From: an uncultured Leifsonia sp.
GTDB taxonomy: Bacteria; Actinomycetota; Actinomycetes; Actinomycetales; Microbacteriaceae
Length of the DNA: 33,652 bases
Assembly (NCBI RefSeq): GCF_945957465.1
Contig: NZ_CAMFLC010000037.1
Span: 1 to 33,652, forward strand
Direction of reading: 5' to 3'
Shown here: piece after piece, positions 1-8,222 of the stretch
Layout: each line of letters opens with the position of its first letter
How positions within the stretch are numbered: position 1 is the stretch's first letter
Translations under genes and position numbers: made by a program
Notes under the pieces: generated by a model
Database searches by the model: none
What the model was told of the DNA's origin: nothing
The model's input: the letters and a program-made list of their open reading frames with translations, nothing else

Positions 1-1
1 C

Positions 2-46
2 GAGACCGTCGGGGTGGTGAGAGGTGCGGAGTCGATCGCGGCCTGA
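2..46 (+). CDS. flhA: FlhA C-terminal end (partial, 5' part outside window)
   Basis: The frame that is open from the window edge ends in the residues ETVGVVRGAESIAA and a TGA at 44-46. A short tail with a VGVV-type ending is what I expect at the C-terminus of FlhA, the export-gate protein of the flagellar type III secretion system, and flhA is often close to csrA in Gram-positive bacteria. Only 14 residues are visible, so the call rests on this ending and on the csrA context. The next gene starts inside it at 24. Confidence 0.5.
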   Translation, partial: ETVGVVRGAESIAA

Positions 47-812
47 GTGGCTCGGCGGCGACCTCGGGCAGGAGGTGCTGCCTGCGGTGTCGACGTCGTC
101 GCAGACCTTCGCCGCCATCCTCGACGACCTCGTGCGGGCCACCGACGCCGCTGCTCCTCCCGACGCCGCTGCTCCCACCGCACCACCCGCATCCCCCGCT
201 TCACCGAAGGGCACATCGTCGTCGCTTTCGGAGCCCGACAGCGACAACGACGTGCCCCTCGCAGAGCATCACGCGACCGCACGCGCGCACGTGCTGCGGG
301 AGGCGCCTCCCGTGCGGCTCCGCGGCAGAGGCGACCTCACGCTCGTGGTCGGGCTCGGAGGCGACGCGCAGGCGGCAGCGGCGACCCTCGCGGCCTCCGC
401 CGACGCCGACGTGCTGGCGGTCGGCGACCGGCGGGAGGCGCTCGCGGCGCGGGCGGAGGGTGTGCGCCGCGAGTGCCCGATCGTGGGCGTGGTCGAGCTG
501 GCGCGGGTGGACGCCGTTCCGGCGCTCGCCGCCTCCCTCGCCGGCATCGAGCCCGACCAGGTCTGGGTCGCCGTCGACGTCAGCCGCAAGCTCGACGACA
601 CGGCGGTCTGGGTGCACGCCGTCGACGCCGTGCTCGCGGTCGACGGGATCGCCGCCCACGGAGCCGCGCACACGGCGACGCCTTGGGCGGTCGGCGCGCT
701 CGGCCTCCCGCTGCTCTGGCTCGACGCACCTCCCGCACCGCCCGGCCGGCCTGGACGGCTTGGCGTCGCCGCGACGCCGGTTCCGGATCCGCTGCCTCGC
801 CCGACCTCCTGA
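24..812 (+). CDS. FlhF-like (SRP-GTPase-related) flagellar protein lacking a P-loop
   Basis: A 262-residue protein starting at a GTG that overlaps the end of flhA. An Ala/Pro-rich N-terminal part (about residues 40-75) precedes a globular domain from about residue 100. There, LTVVVG-type text (seen as LTLVVGLGGDAQAAAATLA) stands where FlhF and other SRP GTPases have the G1 P-loop, but the GKT residues are absent. Later segments (VWVAVDVSRK near 185 and LGLPLLWLDA near 230) sit where the family has its G3 and G5 regions. I infer a degenerate FlhF paralogue that probably does not bind GTP in the usual way; FlhF helps place or assemble flagella. Residues 61-80 are encoded by a dispersed palindrome (205-262). 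Position between flhA and csrA supports a flagellar role. A plain hypothetical protein remains possible. Confidence 0.6.
   Translation: MRSRSRPEWLGGDLGQEVLPAVSTSSQTFAAILDDLVRATDAAAPPDAAAPTAPPASPASPKGTSSSLSEPDSDNDVPLAEHHATARAHVLREAPPVRLRGRGDLTLVVGLGGDAQAAAATLAASADADVLAVGDRREALAARAEGVRRECPIVGVVELARVDAVPALAASLAGIEPDQVWVAVDVSRKLDDTAVWVHAVDAVLAVDGIAAHGAAHTATPWAVGALGLPLLWLDAPPAPPGRPGRLGVAATPVPDPLPRPTS
205..262. repeat. Dispersed coding palindrome, copy A (inside FlhF-like gene)
   Basis: Two 26-base arms (206-231 and 235-260) match as inverted repeats at 22 of 26 positions around the 3-base loop agc. The outer core is GGGCACRTCGT. It is read in frame as KGTSSSLSEPDSDNDVPL (residues 62-79). Related copies are at 2756-2817 and 29397-29458. 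Confidence 0.85.
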
Positions 813-845
813 CGGCGGGTCCTGTCCGCCGGATGCGCGGCCGGA

Positions 846-851
846 TAGGCT
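846..851 (+). promoter_or_regulatory. -10 box TAGGCT of csrA, leaderless arrangement
   Basis: TAGGCT ends exactly 6 bases before the csrA ATG and no good Shine-Dalgarno sequence lies between, which suggests transcription starts at or next to the start codon. It may let csrA be expressed apart from the flagellar operon. Confidence 0.5.
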
Positions 852-857
852 GGACCA

Positions 858-1094
858 ATGCTGGTATTGACGCGGAAAGTCGGGGAGCGCGTGCTGATCG
901 GCGACGACATCGTCATCACGATCCTCGACGTCCGCGGCGACGGCATCCGCGTGGGCATCGACGCGCCGCGCGGCATCCGCATCCAGCGCGACGAGGTCGT
1001 GCAGGCCGTCACCGAGGCCAATCAGGAGGCGCGCGAGAACGCCGCCGCCACCCCCGACCCCGAATCCCTCATCAAGAAGTCCCTGGGCCTCTGA
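858..1094 (+). CDS. csrA: Translational regulator CsrA
   Basis: A 78-residue CsrA/RsmA protein. It opens with the family signature MLVLTRKVGERVLIGDDI and continues with GIRVGIDAPRGIRIQRDEV, covering all five strands of the dimer; the C-terminal helix and tail (QEARENAA to KKSLGL) are slightly longer than the usual 60-65 residues. CsrA binds GGA motifs in mRNA leaders and blocks translation; in Gram-positive flagellates it represses flagellin synthesis and is held back by FliW. Its place at the end of the flagellar export genes fits that. A TAGGCT -10 box sits directly upstream. The gene converges with the SDR gene, with only 13 bases between stops. Confidence 0.95.
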   Translation: MLVLTRKVGERVLIGDDIVITILDVRGDGIRVGIDAPRGIRIQRDEVVQAVTEANQEARENAAATPDPESLIKKSLGL

Positions 1095-1107
1095 ATCTGC
1101 CTCGGCT

Positions 1108-1866
1108 CTAAGCGATGCCCCCGCCGTCGGCGACGAGCGCGGTGCCGGTGACGTAGGACGACTCGTCGCTCGCGAGCCAGACGACGGCCGCGGCGATCTC
1201 GCGGGGCGCGCCCATGCGCCGCAGCGGACGATCGGCTGCCTCGGCGAGGAACGAACCGGTCTCCTGGCCGAGCTGGCGCGCCTCGTCACGCAGCATGCCG
1301 GTGTCGACGTCGCCGGGGTTGATCGAGTTGACGCGGATGCCCTGCGGCCCGTGGTCGATCGCGAGCGCGCGCGTCATGTTCACGACCGCCCCCTTGGATG
1401 CGCAGTACGAGATCGCCTGGCCACCGCCCTTGAGGCCCCAGCCGCTGCCGGTGTTGATGATGGATCCGCCTCCAGCGGCCGCCATCACCGGAACGACGTG
1501 CTTGCACATCAGGAACACCCCGCGCACGTTGACTCCGAAGACGCGGTCCCACTCCTCGACGGTGGTCTCGACGGCGGTGGTGCGACGGATGATGCCGGCG
1601 TTGTTGAACGACACGTCGATGCCGCCGAACGCCTCGACGGTCGCCGCGACGACGCGCTCGACGTCGGCCTCGGCGGAGACATCGGCGCCGAACGCGATCC
1701 CTTCGCCGCCGGCGGAGCGGATCTCGGCGGCCACCGCCTCCGCCGCCTCGTGCTGCAGGTCGACGACCGCGACCCGGGCGCCCTCCGCAGCGAAGGCGAG
1801 GGAGGTGGCGCGGCCGATGCCGCCCGCCCCTCCGGTGACGATGGCGGACTTGCCGGCTAGACGCAT
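1108..1866 (-). CDS. Short-chain dehydrogenase/reductase (SDR)
   Basis: A 252-residue classical SDR, a cytoplasmic NAD(P)-dependent oxidoreductase. Visible are the cofactor motif TGGAGGIG near residue 11, NNAG near 90, and the catalytic set S141, Y154 and K158 (YCASK), followed by NPGDVDTGM and a C-terminal end VTGTALVADGGGIA. D36 after the second strand (VVDLQ) suggests preference for NAD. The substrate cannot be read from sequence; relatives act on sugars, polyols, acetoin or 3-oxoacyl compounds. Its ATG overlaps the stop of the AcoX-like gene by 10 bases, so it is the last gene of the minus-strand operon beginning with the GH42 gene. Confidence 0.9.
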   Translation of the reverse strand: MRLAGKSAIVTGGAGGIGRATSLAFAAEGARVAVVDLQHEAAEAVAAEIRSAGGEGIAFGADVSAEADVERVVAATVEAFGGIDVSFNNAGIIRRTTAVETTVEEWDRVFGVNVRGVFLMCKHVVPVMAAAGGGSIINTGSGWGLKGGGQAISYCASKGAVVNMTRALAIDHGPQGIRVNSINPGDVDTGMLRDEARQLGQETGSFLAEAADRPLRRMGAPREIAAAVVWLASDESSYVTGTALVADGGGIA

Positions 1867-3131
1867 TCGGGTTCTCCTTCGATGGGGGCCGCTGTCGCGG
1901 CACTGACAGGGTAGAGGCTCGCGGCGGCGGGCCCGGTGATCACGGTGACGTGACCGGCCAGCCGCTCGTCGAGCGCCGGATCGCCGGTGTCGACCAGGAG
2001 CGGCCGGCCGGCGAGGTCGATGAGCTTCTGCTCGGTCGCGACCACGAGCAGGGGGTCGGCTCCCAGCGCCGCGATCACGCGCGCGGAGAGCTGCTGGTTG
2101 CCGCGGCCGAGGAGGAAGCCCTGGCCGCCGATGACGGTGACGATCGCCTGTGCGTCATGGCCGGTGACGGCTTCGTAGGCCTGACGCTCGGTGACGTCCC
2201 GGGCGATCAGGCGGCCGTCGTGGACGATGTCGACGCCGAGCGGAGAGGTGTCGAGTCCGAGGAGACGCCCGAGTTCGGCGGTCGTGCCGCCGGGGCCGAG
2301 CAGGTAGCGGGTGCCGGGGCGCATCCGCTCGGCCGCGCCCGCGGCGGCGCGGCGCACGGCCTCGCGCGCGCCGGCGGGTGTCGGCGCCTTGCGCGCCTGC
2401 GTGCGACCGGCCGAGACCGGGACAGGCACGAGGGCGAAGAGCAGCGGTTCCGGTCTTCCGGCACGCAGCAGGTCTTCGTCGAGGTCGAGCACTTCGGCTT
2501 CGGCCAGCGCGAGGCGCCGGGTGAGCCAGTCGGCCGCGAGAGCGCCGGCGGCGGCCGGCCCGACCGCGAAGCAGCCGGAGTACATCTTGACGCCGGCCGG
2601 GATCCCGAGCATCGGAACGCCCGACGGGAGGCCGCGGGCGACATCGCGCGCCGTGCCGTCCCCGCCCGCGAACAGCACGAGCGAGGCGCCTGCCGCGTGG
2701 AGCGCCGCGGCCGCCAGGGCCGTGTCATCCCCCGTCGTCGCGCCCTCCGCAGCGCCGAAGGGCACGTCGCCGTCACTTCCGCGCCCCGAAAGCGACGACA
2801 ACGTGCCCCTCGCGGGGAGGGAGCGCGCACGGGCGGAGGGCGTGTAGACGACGCGCGGCGTGAGGCCGGCAGCCCGCACGGCGTCCTCGCCGAGCGGGCC
2901 CGCAGCCGTGAGCACGTCGAGGCCAGGGCGGGCGGCGGCGAGCACGCGCAACGCCTCCGTCGCCCGTTCGGCGGCCCGTGCACGCCCGCCTCGGCGGAGC
3001 GCCTCGAGCTGCACCGCGACGCCGTCGCTCCCCGCGAGCCCCGCGGGTCCGCCGACGCCGGCGACCGGATTGACGATGACGCCGATCGTCACGGTCGCGC
3101 CCACTGCTGCACCCGGTTCACGCGACCGCAT
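1857..3131 (-). CDS. ATP-NAD kinase-like protein (AcoX / COG3199 type)
   Basis: About 424 residues. The N-terminal VTIGVIVNPVAGVGG and the central FAGGDGTARDV are the nucleotide-binding motifs of NAD-kinase-like proteins, and GIPAGVKMYSGCFA follows as in COG3199/AcoX. The later TVIGGQGFLLGRGNQQLS is also typical of this group. AcoX accompanies acetoin-degradation genes, but its reaction is not settled. Start: the ATG at 3131 overlaps the gcvPB end by 14 bases; a GTG at 3104 is a good alternative that starts just before VTIGVIVNP, and a longer frame up to 3224 reads through low-complexity Arg/Pro and is unlikely. Residues 108-125 are encoded by palindrome copy B, inserted between VVYTPSA and the GDDTALAAAAL helix, so the protein carries an extra loop. 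Confidence 0.8.
   Translation of the reverse strand: MRSREPGAAVGATVTIGVIVNPVAGVGGPAGLAGSDGVAVQLEALRRGGRARAAERATEALRVLAAARPGLDVLTAAGPLGEDAVRAAGLTPRVVYTPSARARSLPARGTLSSLSGRGSDGDVPFGAAEGATTGDDTALAAAALHAAGASLVLFAGGDGTARDVARGLPSGVPMLGIPAGVKMYSGCFAVGPAAAGALAADWLTRRLALAEAEVLDLDEDLLRAGRPEPLLFALVPVPVSAGRTQARKAPTPAGAREAVRRAAAGAAERMRPGTRYLLGPGGTTAELGRLLGLDTSPLGVDIVHDGRLIARDVTERQAYEAVTGHDAQAIVTVIGGQGFLLGRGNQQLSARVIAALGADPLLVVATEQKLIDLAGRPLLVDTGDPALDERLAGHVTVITGPAAASLYPVSAATAAPIEGEPECV
2756..2817. repeat. Dispersed coding palindrome, copy B (inside AcoX-like gene)
   Basis: Arms 2757-2781 and 2787-2811 match at 20 of 25 positions; every mismatch is a transition, so one transcript strand could close them as G-U pairs. 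Read on the minus strand in frame it gives RGTLSSLSGRGSDGDVPF, identical to the copy A peptide at 11 of 18 positions. A GCGGGGAGGGA extension on the right is shared with copy C. Confidence 0.85.
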
Positions 3132-4758
3132 CCTCCAGCGTCGCCGTCGCCGTGGCCGTGGTCGCGGTCGCGGCCCCGGCGGCGTTCGCAGCGCCCTCGC
3201 CGAAGTGCTTGCGCCGGTAGGCACGCCACGTCACCGCCCAGCGCTCGGGGTCGTCGAGGTCGTCGTGGTGCGTGTGGTGCACGGTCTGGTTGTGCGGGGC
3301 GGTACGGACGACCTCCGGAGTCTCGCGGGCCTCCCGTGCGACCTCGGCCAGCACCCGTGCGTACTCCTCGAGCTCGGCCTTCGAGTACGACTCGGTGGGC
3401 TCCAGCGTGAAGGGCTGCGGGACGACGTAGGGGTGATGGCTGGTCCAGTAGTGCATCCCGAAGTCGCTGGCACGGATGCCGATCTCCTCCGAGCTGATCC
3501 CCGTCTCCTCGAACAGGCCCTGCCAGGAGTAGCGCACCTGCTCGATGCGGCGGCGGCCGGTGGCGTAGGGCGCGCTCGCTCCCGGGATGTCCAGGACGAG
3601 CTTCATCAGGTAGTTGTTGTTCAGTACCGCGGTCTCGGCCACCGCCCGCAGCCCGGGAGCGCCGAGCGCGCGGATCCAGGCGTACGTGCGCACGATGTTC
3701 GGGATGACGCCGTAGAACGGCGCGACCGACCCGATGGACTGCGGCCGGTCGCCGTCGATGACGAACCGGTCGCCGACCTTCTCGATCACCGGGCCGGGCA
3801 GGAACGGCGCGAGCGCCTCCGACACCGCGTTGGCGCCGGACCCCGGGCCGCCGCAGCCGTGCGGCGTGCCGAACGTCTTGTGGAGGTTGAAATGGCAGAC
3901 GTCGAAGCCGGCGTCACGGGCGCGGGTGATGCCCAGGATGCCGTTGGCGTTCGCCTGGTCGTACGACGCCAGCGCACCGACCGAGTGGGCGAGGTCGACC
4001 CACTCGCGGATGCGCGGGTTGTAGATGCCGGTGTCCTCGGGGTTCGTCACCATGATCGCGGCGGTGCGCGGCGAGATCGCCGCGCGCAGGGCCTCCACGT
4101 CGGGGTAGCCGTCGGCGTCGGGGAAGATCGTGATGACCGTGTACCCGGCCATCCTGGCGGCCGCCGCGTTCGACGGGTGCGAGAAGATCGTCGTGATCAC
4201 CTCGTCGCGCGGCTCGGCCTCGCCGCGCGACGCGTGGTAGGCGCGGATCATGGAGATGTTGGCCCAGATCGCCTCCGAGCCGCCGCTGGTCTGCAGCGAG
4301 ACGCGGCTCATTCCGGAGATCTCGGCCAGCATCCGCTCGGTTCGCCAGACGATCTCGAGGACGCCCTGTGCGGTGTCCGGGTCTTGCAGCGGGTGCAGTT
4401 CGGTGAGGTCGGGGGTGCGGATGATCGCTTCGTTGACCTTGGGCGCGTACTTCATCGTGCACGTGCCCTGACCCACGTCGACGTTGAGGTCGGCGCCCAG
4501 GTTCTCCTGGCTCAGGCGGAGGTAGTGCTTGAGCACGCGCATCTGCCCGATCTCGGGCAGCGCGGGCGGCTCGGCGCGGCGCAGCGACGCGGGCAGCTCG
4601 GCGACCACGTCGCCGACGGCCTCCCGCACCCCGTTCTCGGTCTGCGACGGGATGACGCCGCGCTCGCCCGGCGTGTGCAGCTCGAAGACGATCGGCTCGT
4701 CCCAGCGGGCCTGGTGGAAGCGCCGCAGCGCGGGCTTGGGTGCGATGGGCAGGCTCAT
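3118..4758 (-). CDS. gcvPB: Glycine dehydrogenase (decarboxylating) subunit 2, GcvPB
   Basis: The 546-residue PLP-binding half of a split glycine decarboxylase (P-protein), which with GcvPA decarboxylates glycine and passes aminomethyl to the lipoyl arm of GcvH. The PLP lysine is K294 in HFNLHKTFGTPHGCGGPG; other family segments are QTSGGSEAIWANI, FSHPSNAAAARMAGY, MVTNPEDTGIYN and the C-terminal TSHHPYVVPQPFTLEPTESYSK. Start: ATG at 4758, overlapping the gcvPA stop in ATGA; a longer frame to 4851 is only shadow sequence. The tail after residue 520 is an Ala/Thr run. No gcvT or gcvH lies nearby, and most actinobacteria have the one-piece P-protein, so the split form in a sugar operon is odd. 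Confidence 0.92.
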   Translation of the reverse strand: MSLPIAPKPALRRFHQARWDEPIVFELHTPGERGVIPSQTENGVREAVGDVVAELPASLRRAEPPALPEIGQMRVLKHYLRLSQENLGADLNVDVGQGTCTMKYAPKVNEAIIRTPDLTELHPLQDPDTAQGVLEIVWRTERMLAEISGMSRVSLQTSGGSEAIWANISMIRAYHASRGEAEPRDEVITTIFSHPSNAAAARMAGYTVITIFPDADGYPDVEALRAAISPRTAAIMVTNPEDTGIYNPRIREWVDLAHSVGALASYDQANANGILGITRARDAGFDVCHFNLHKTFGTPHGCGGPGSGANAVSEALAPFLPGPVIEKVGDRFVIDGDRPQSIGSVAPFYGVIPNIVRTYAWIRALGAPGLRAVAETAVLNNNYLMKLVLDIPGASAPYATGRRRIEQVRYSWQGLFEETGISSEEIGIRASDFGMHYWTSHHPYVVPQPFTLEPTESYSKAELEEYARVLAEVAREARETPEVVRTAPHNQTVHHTHHDDLDDPERWAVTWRAYRRKHFGEGAANAAGAATATTATATATLEDAVA

Positions 4759-6143
4759 CGTGCGTTCTCCTTCGAGGCGGTCGCCAGCGCCTCGCCGAAC
4801 GCGGCGGCGAGGTCGTCGATGTCGGTCTGGGTGTTCTGTTCGGTGACGCATACCAGCAGGCGCATGTCATCCAGGGCGAGGCCGGGCTCGAAGCCGCGTT
4901 CGCGCAGCGCCGCGACGATTCCGGGCGCGGTGACGGAGGCATCGCGCAGGTCGACCACGAACTCGCGGAAGTGGATGGCCCCGTCTGTCGCGCCGACGCC
5001 GGGCAGCGCCGTGAGCGCCTGGCGGGCATATACCGTTCGGGACATGATGGTGTCGCCGAGCTCGGCCATCCCCTGCGGGCCCAGCAGAGCGAGGTAGACG
5101 CCGGCGGCGATCCCCCAGAGTGCGGCTGCGGTGCCCACCCACTCCTTGCCCTCTTCGCGCAGCGCGAAGGACGTGCGGTCGTAGGCGACGTCTCCGAAGC
5201 CGTACTCGCCTTCGACGTCGGTGGAGGCCAGCCCGAACAGCCGCGACGGCAGCTCCATCACGAGCCGGGTGTCGTCGGGCACGGCGATGAATCCGGCGTG
5301 CGCTCCGCCGAACCACGGGTGCAGCCCGAGCGACTGGATGTCGCCGTGCACGATGTCGGCGCCGTGGTCGGCGGGCGAGGCGAGCACGCCGAGGCCGATC
5401 GGGTCGGTGCCGGCGACGAGCAGCGCTCCCGCCGCGTGGGCGGCGTCGGCCAGCTCCGCCACCGCGGTCTCGAGGGCACCGTGGAAGCTGGGAGTCTCGA
5501 CCCACACCGCGGCCGTGTCCGGTCCGATGAGCGCGAGGGCCGCCGTGAGGTCGGCGGTGCCGTCGACGGTCGGCACGATGTGGAGATCCGCGATCGGCTG
5601 CACGTAGTCCCGCACCTTCGACAGCTTGTCGGGGTGGGCGTCGCTGACCAGCAGGATGCCGCGGCGTCCCGTGACGCGCGTCGCCATCGCCAGGGCCGTC
5701 GCCGCCGCCTGGTAACCGTCATAGGTGGGTACGTTGACCACGTCGAGGTTCAGCAGCTCGCCCATGAGCGACTGGTACTGGAACAGCGCCTGGAACCGGC
5801 CGTGGTCCTCGTAGGGCTCGCCGGCGTAGGCGGTGAGGAACTCGCTGCGGTTGATCACCTCGTCCACCACGGCCGGGACGGCGTGGGAGTACGTGCCGGC
5901 GCCCAGGAACAGCCGCCCGGGCTCCACTGCGCGGTTGCGGCGCAGCAGGCCGCCGACGTGACGCACGAGGTCCTGCTCGGCGATCAGCGGCTCCGGGAGG
6001 TCGAGGTCGCGCCCGAGCCGGAGATCGGCGGGGACGTCGGCGTAGAACTCCTCCACGCTGACGGCGCCGACGGCGTCGAGCATCGCCCGGCGAGACTCGG
6101 GTGCCGTGTTGGGCACGTACGGGTGGACGAAGGGGTGGGACAT
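4755..6143 (-). CDS. gcvPA: Glycine dehydrogenase (decarboxylating) subunit 1, GcvPA
   Basis: A 462-residue GcvPA, the non-PLP half of split P-protein. Recognisable segments are FVHPYVPNTAPESRRAMLDA at the N-terminus, FLGAGTYSHAVPAVVDEV, FLTAYAGEPYEDHGRFQALF and the Gly-rich region GLHPWFGGAHAGFIAVPDD, ending with the VCVTEQNTQTDID segment. Length is normal for the family. The gene begins 19 bases after the GH42 stop behind a GAGAGG ribosome site and ends in the ATGA overlap with gcvPB, so all three should be on one mRNA. There is no room upstream for a glycine riboswitch. Whether this pair serves the normal glycine cleavage system or another amine reaction cannot be told from sequence. Confidence 0.92.
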   Translation of the reverse strand: MSHPFVHPYVPNTAPESRRAMLDAVGAVSVEEFYADVPADLRLGRDLDLPEPLIAEQDLVRHVGGLLRRNRAVEPGRLFLGAGTYSHAVPAVVDEVINRSEFLTAYAGEPYEDHGRFQALFQYQSLMGELLNLDVVNVPTYDGYQAAATALAMATRVTGRRGILLVSDAHPDKLSKVRDYVQPIADLHIVPTVDGTADLTAALALIGPDTAAVWVETPSFHGALETAVAELADAAHAAGALLVAGTDPIGLGVLASPADHGADIVHGDIQSLGLHPWFGGAHAGFIAVPDDTRLVMELPSRLFGLASTDVEGEYGFGDVAYDRTSFALREEGKEWVGTAAALWGIAAGVYLALLGPQGMAELGDTIMSRTVYARQALTALPGVGATDGAIHFREFVVDLRDASVTAPGIVAALRERGFEPGLALDDMRLLVCVTEQNTQTDIDDLAAAFGEALATASKENAR

Positions 6144-6162
6144 GCTGGCCTCTCTCGATGGA

Positions 6163-8184
6163 TCAGACGGTCGGGTGCGCGATCACGGCGACGCCGAACG
6201 CGGGGAGCGGCAGGCCGCCGCCCGCGTCGGCGCCGGTGAGCAGGTCGGTGCCGCCCGCGATGCGTGGGGCGACCCGCTCCTCGCGGCCGTGGTTGAGGAC
6301 GAAGGTGAAATCGGTGACACCGTCGGTGCGGGTCACGACCTCCAGAGTCAGGCCGGCCTCCCGGGTCTGCAAGCGGGCGGCCGCGAACACCTCGGCGAGC
6401 ACGGCGCGCATCGCCGGCCCGTCGAGGCCGGCCGCCAGGTACCAGGCGGCGCCGTCGCCGTGGGCACGACGGGTCAGGGCCGGCAGGCCGGCGAGGTCGC
6501 CGTCGGCGAAGCGGGCGAGCACCTCCGTGCCCGGAGCGGCTTCGATCCACTCGCCCCACACGCGGGTGGAGTGGACGACGCCGCCCAGCTCGACGGTGCG
6601 CTGGGCGCCGTCGGCGAGCGGCCACCACTCGTCCACCTCGACGCCCAGGAGGTCGCGCAGCGGACCCGGTGCGCCTCCCGGGTGCACCTGCTCCCGGTGG
6701 TCGACCACTCCGGAGAACGGCCCGACCACCAGCTGGCCGCCGGCGGCGACGAAGGCGGTCATCGCCTGCGCCTGCTCGGCTGTGGCCGCGTACAGGTTGG
6801 GCACGAGCACGACGCGGTGGTCGCCGAACGGTCCGGCGGCCCGGGCGACGTCGACCGGCTGCCCCAGGGCGTAGGCGGCGGCGTGCCACGCGCGCGCTTC
6901 GGTCAGCCAGTCGAGGCGCTGGGAGGGCATCGACTCGGACTGCGTGACGCCCCACCAGGCGTCCCAATCGGCCACGAGGGCGACGGACGAGCGCACGCGC
7001 GTGCCGCGCACCGCCTCCAGCTTCTTCAGCTCGGCGCCGAGCGCCTTCGACTCGTGGAAGCTGCGGCTGCGTTCGCCGCGGTGGCCGAGCATCGCCGAGT
7101 GGAACTTCTCCGGCCCGAACGTGGCCTGCCGCCACTGGAAGAACATCACGCCGTCGGAGCCGTGCGCGACCGCCTGCAGGCTGCCGAGCCGCAGCTGGCC
7201 CGGCGCCTTGGGCACGTTGACGTCGCGCCAGCTGACCGCGCTGGGCGCCTGCTCCAGGAGGAGCCACGGCCGTCCGTCTTTCAGGCCGCGCATGAGCCCG
7301 TAGTTGAGCGCTGCGGCCACGTGGGCGTGCGGGTCGGCGGGGTCGGGATACGCGTCGTCGGTCACGAGGTCCTCGGCGTCGGCGAAGCGCCAGTAGTCGA
7401 GCTCGCGGAAGAGGCTCATGAAGTTGGTGGTCACCGCGACCTCGGGCGTCACCTCCCGAAGCACGTCGATCTCCGCGGTGAAGAGTTCGAGCAGGGCGTC
7501 GGACGAGAACCGCTCGAAGTCGACGACCTGGGCCGGGTTGATCGGACCGGTCGCGGTGCGCGGCGGCTCGATCTGGTCGAAGTCCAGGTAGTGCTGACCC
7601 CAGCAGCTCGTGCCCCAGGCCGCGTTGAGTCCGGCGATGTCGCCGTAGCGGGCCTCCAGCCAGCGGCGGAAGTGCCGCGCGGATTCCGGGCACCAGCAGC
7701 GCGCGACGTGATCGCCGTACTCGTTCGACACGTGCCAGAGCGCGAGGGCGGGATGCTCGCCGTAACGTTCGGCGAGCGCGCGGGTCAGCCGCAGCGCGGC
7801 CTCCCGGAACACCGGCGAGCTCGGGCAGTAAGACTGCCGCGAGCCGAACTCGAGCCGCACCCCGTCGGCGTTCCACGGCAGCACCTCGGGGTGCTCGCGC
7901 ACCAGCCAGGCCGGCGGCGTGGCCGTCGCGGTGGCCAGGTCGACCCGGATGCCGGCCGCCCACAGGAGGTCGATGATGCGGTCGAGGCCGTCGAAGTCCC
8001 AGCGACCCGGCTCCGGCTCCAGCAGCGGCCAGGAGAACACGGGGAGCGTGACGATGTTGACGCCGGCCTCCACCATCAGGCGCACGTCCTCCGCCCAGAC
8101 CTCTTCCGGCCACTGGTCGGGGTTGTAGTCGCCGCCGTAGGCGAGCGCGTCGAGCCGGATGCTCCGGGGCTCGGGGATCGTCAT
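6163..8184 (-). CDS. Beta-galactosidase, glycoside hydrolase family 42
   Basis: A 673-residue GH42 enzyme releasing terminal beta-galactose from oligosaccharides. The N-terminal YGGDYNPDQWPEEVWAEDV is diagnostic; the acid/base is E155 (HVSNEYG) and the nucleophile E311 (LLLEQAPSAVSW). C162 and C164 of CWCP lie where many GH42 enzymes hold a structural zinc. The order is TIM barrel (about 1-385), trimerisation domain (about 390-600) and a C-terminal beta domain. There is no signal peptide, so it works on imported oligosaccharides. The start has an AAGGAG ribosome site. It heads the five-gene minus-strand operon, and its promoter region holds the GntR-type operator at 8223-8239, shared with the divergent gntR. 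Confidence 0.93.
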   Translation of the reverse strand: MTIPEPRSIRLDALAYGGDYNPDQWPEEVWAEDVRLMVEAGVNIVTLPVFSWPLLEPEPGRWDFDGLDRIIDLLWAAGIRVDLATATATPPAWLVREHPEVLPWNADGVRLEFGSRQSYCPSSPVFREAALRLTRALAERYGEHPALALWHVSNEYGDHVARCWCPESARHFRRWLEARYGDIAGLNAAWGTSCWGQHYLDFDQIEPPRTATGPINPAQVVDFERFSSDALLELFTAEIDVLREVTPEVAVTTNFMSLFRELDYWRFADAEDLVTDDAYPDPADPHAHVAAALNYGLMRGLKDGRPWLLLEQAPSAVSWRDVNVPKAPGQLRLGSLQAVAHGSDGVMFFQWRQATFGPEKFHSAMLGHRGERSRSFHESKALGAELKKLEAVRGTRVRSSVALVADWDAWWGVTQSESMPSQRLDWLTEARAWHAAAYALGQPVDVARAAGPFGDHRVVLVPNLYAATAEQAQAMTAFVAAGGQLVVGPFSGVVDHREQVHPGGAPGPLRDLLGVEVDEWWPLADGAQRTVELGGVVHSTRVWGEWIEAAPGTEVLARFADGDLAGLPALTRRAHGDGAAWYLAAGLDGPAMRAVLAEVFAAARLQTREAGLTLEVVTRTDGVTDFTFVLNHGREERVAPRIAGGTDLLTGADAGGGLPLPAFGVAVIAHPTV

Positions 8185-8222
8185 CGGTCTCCTTGGGTCA
8201 CTTGTGCGTCGCTCAGTGTCGA

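Noticed and set aside
4759-4851. Extended N-terminus for GcvPB
   Set aside because: The extra residues match nothing in the family and lie inside gcvPA; the ATGA overlap gives the natural start at 4758.
6144-6162. Glycine riboswitch before gcvPA
   Set aside because: Only 19 bases separate GH42 and gcvPA, too few for the aptamer.
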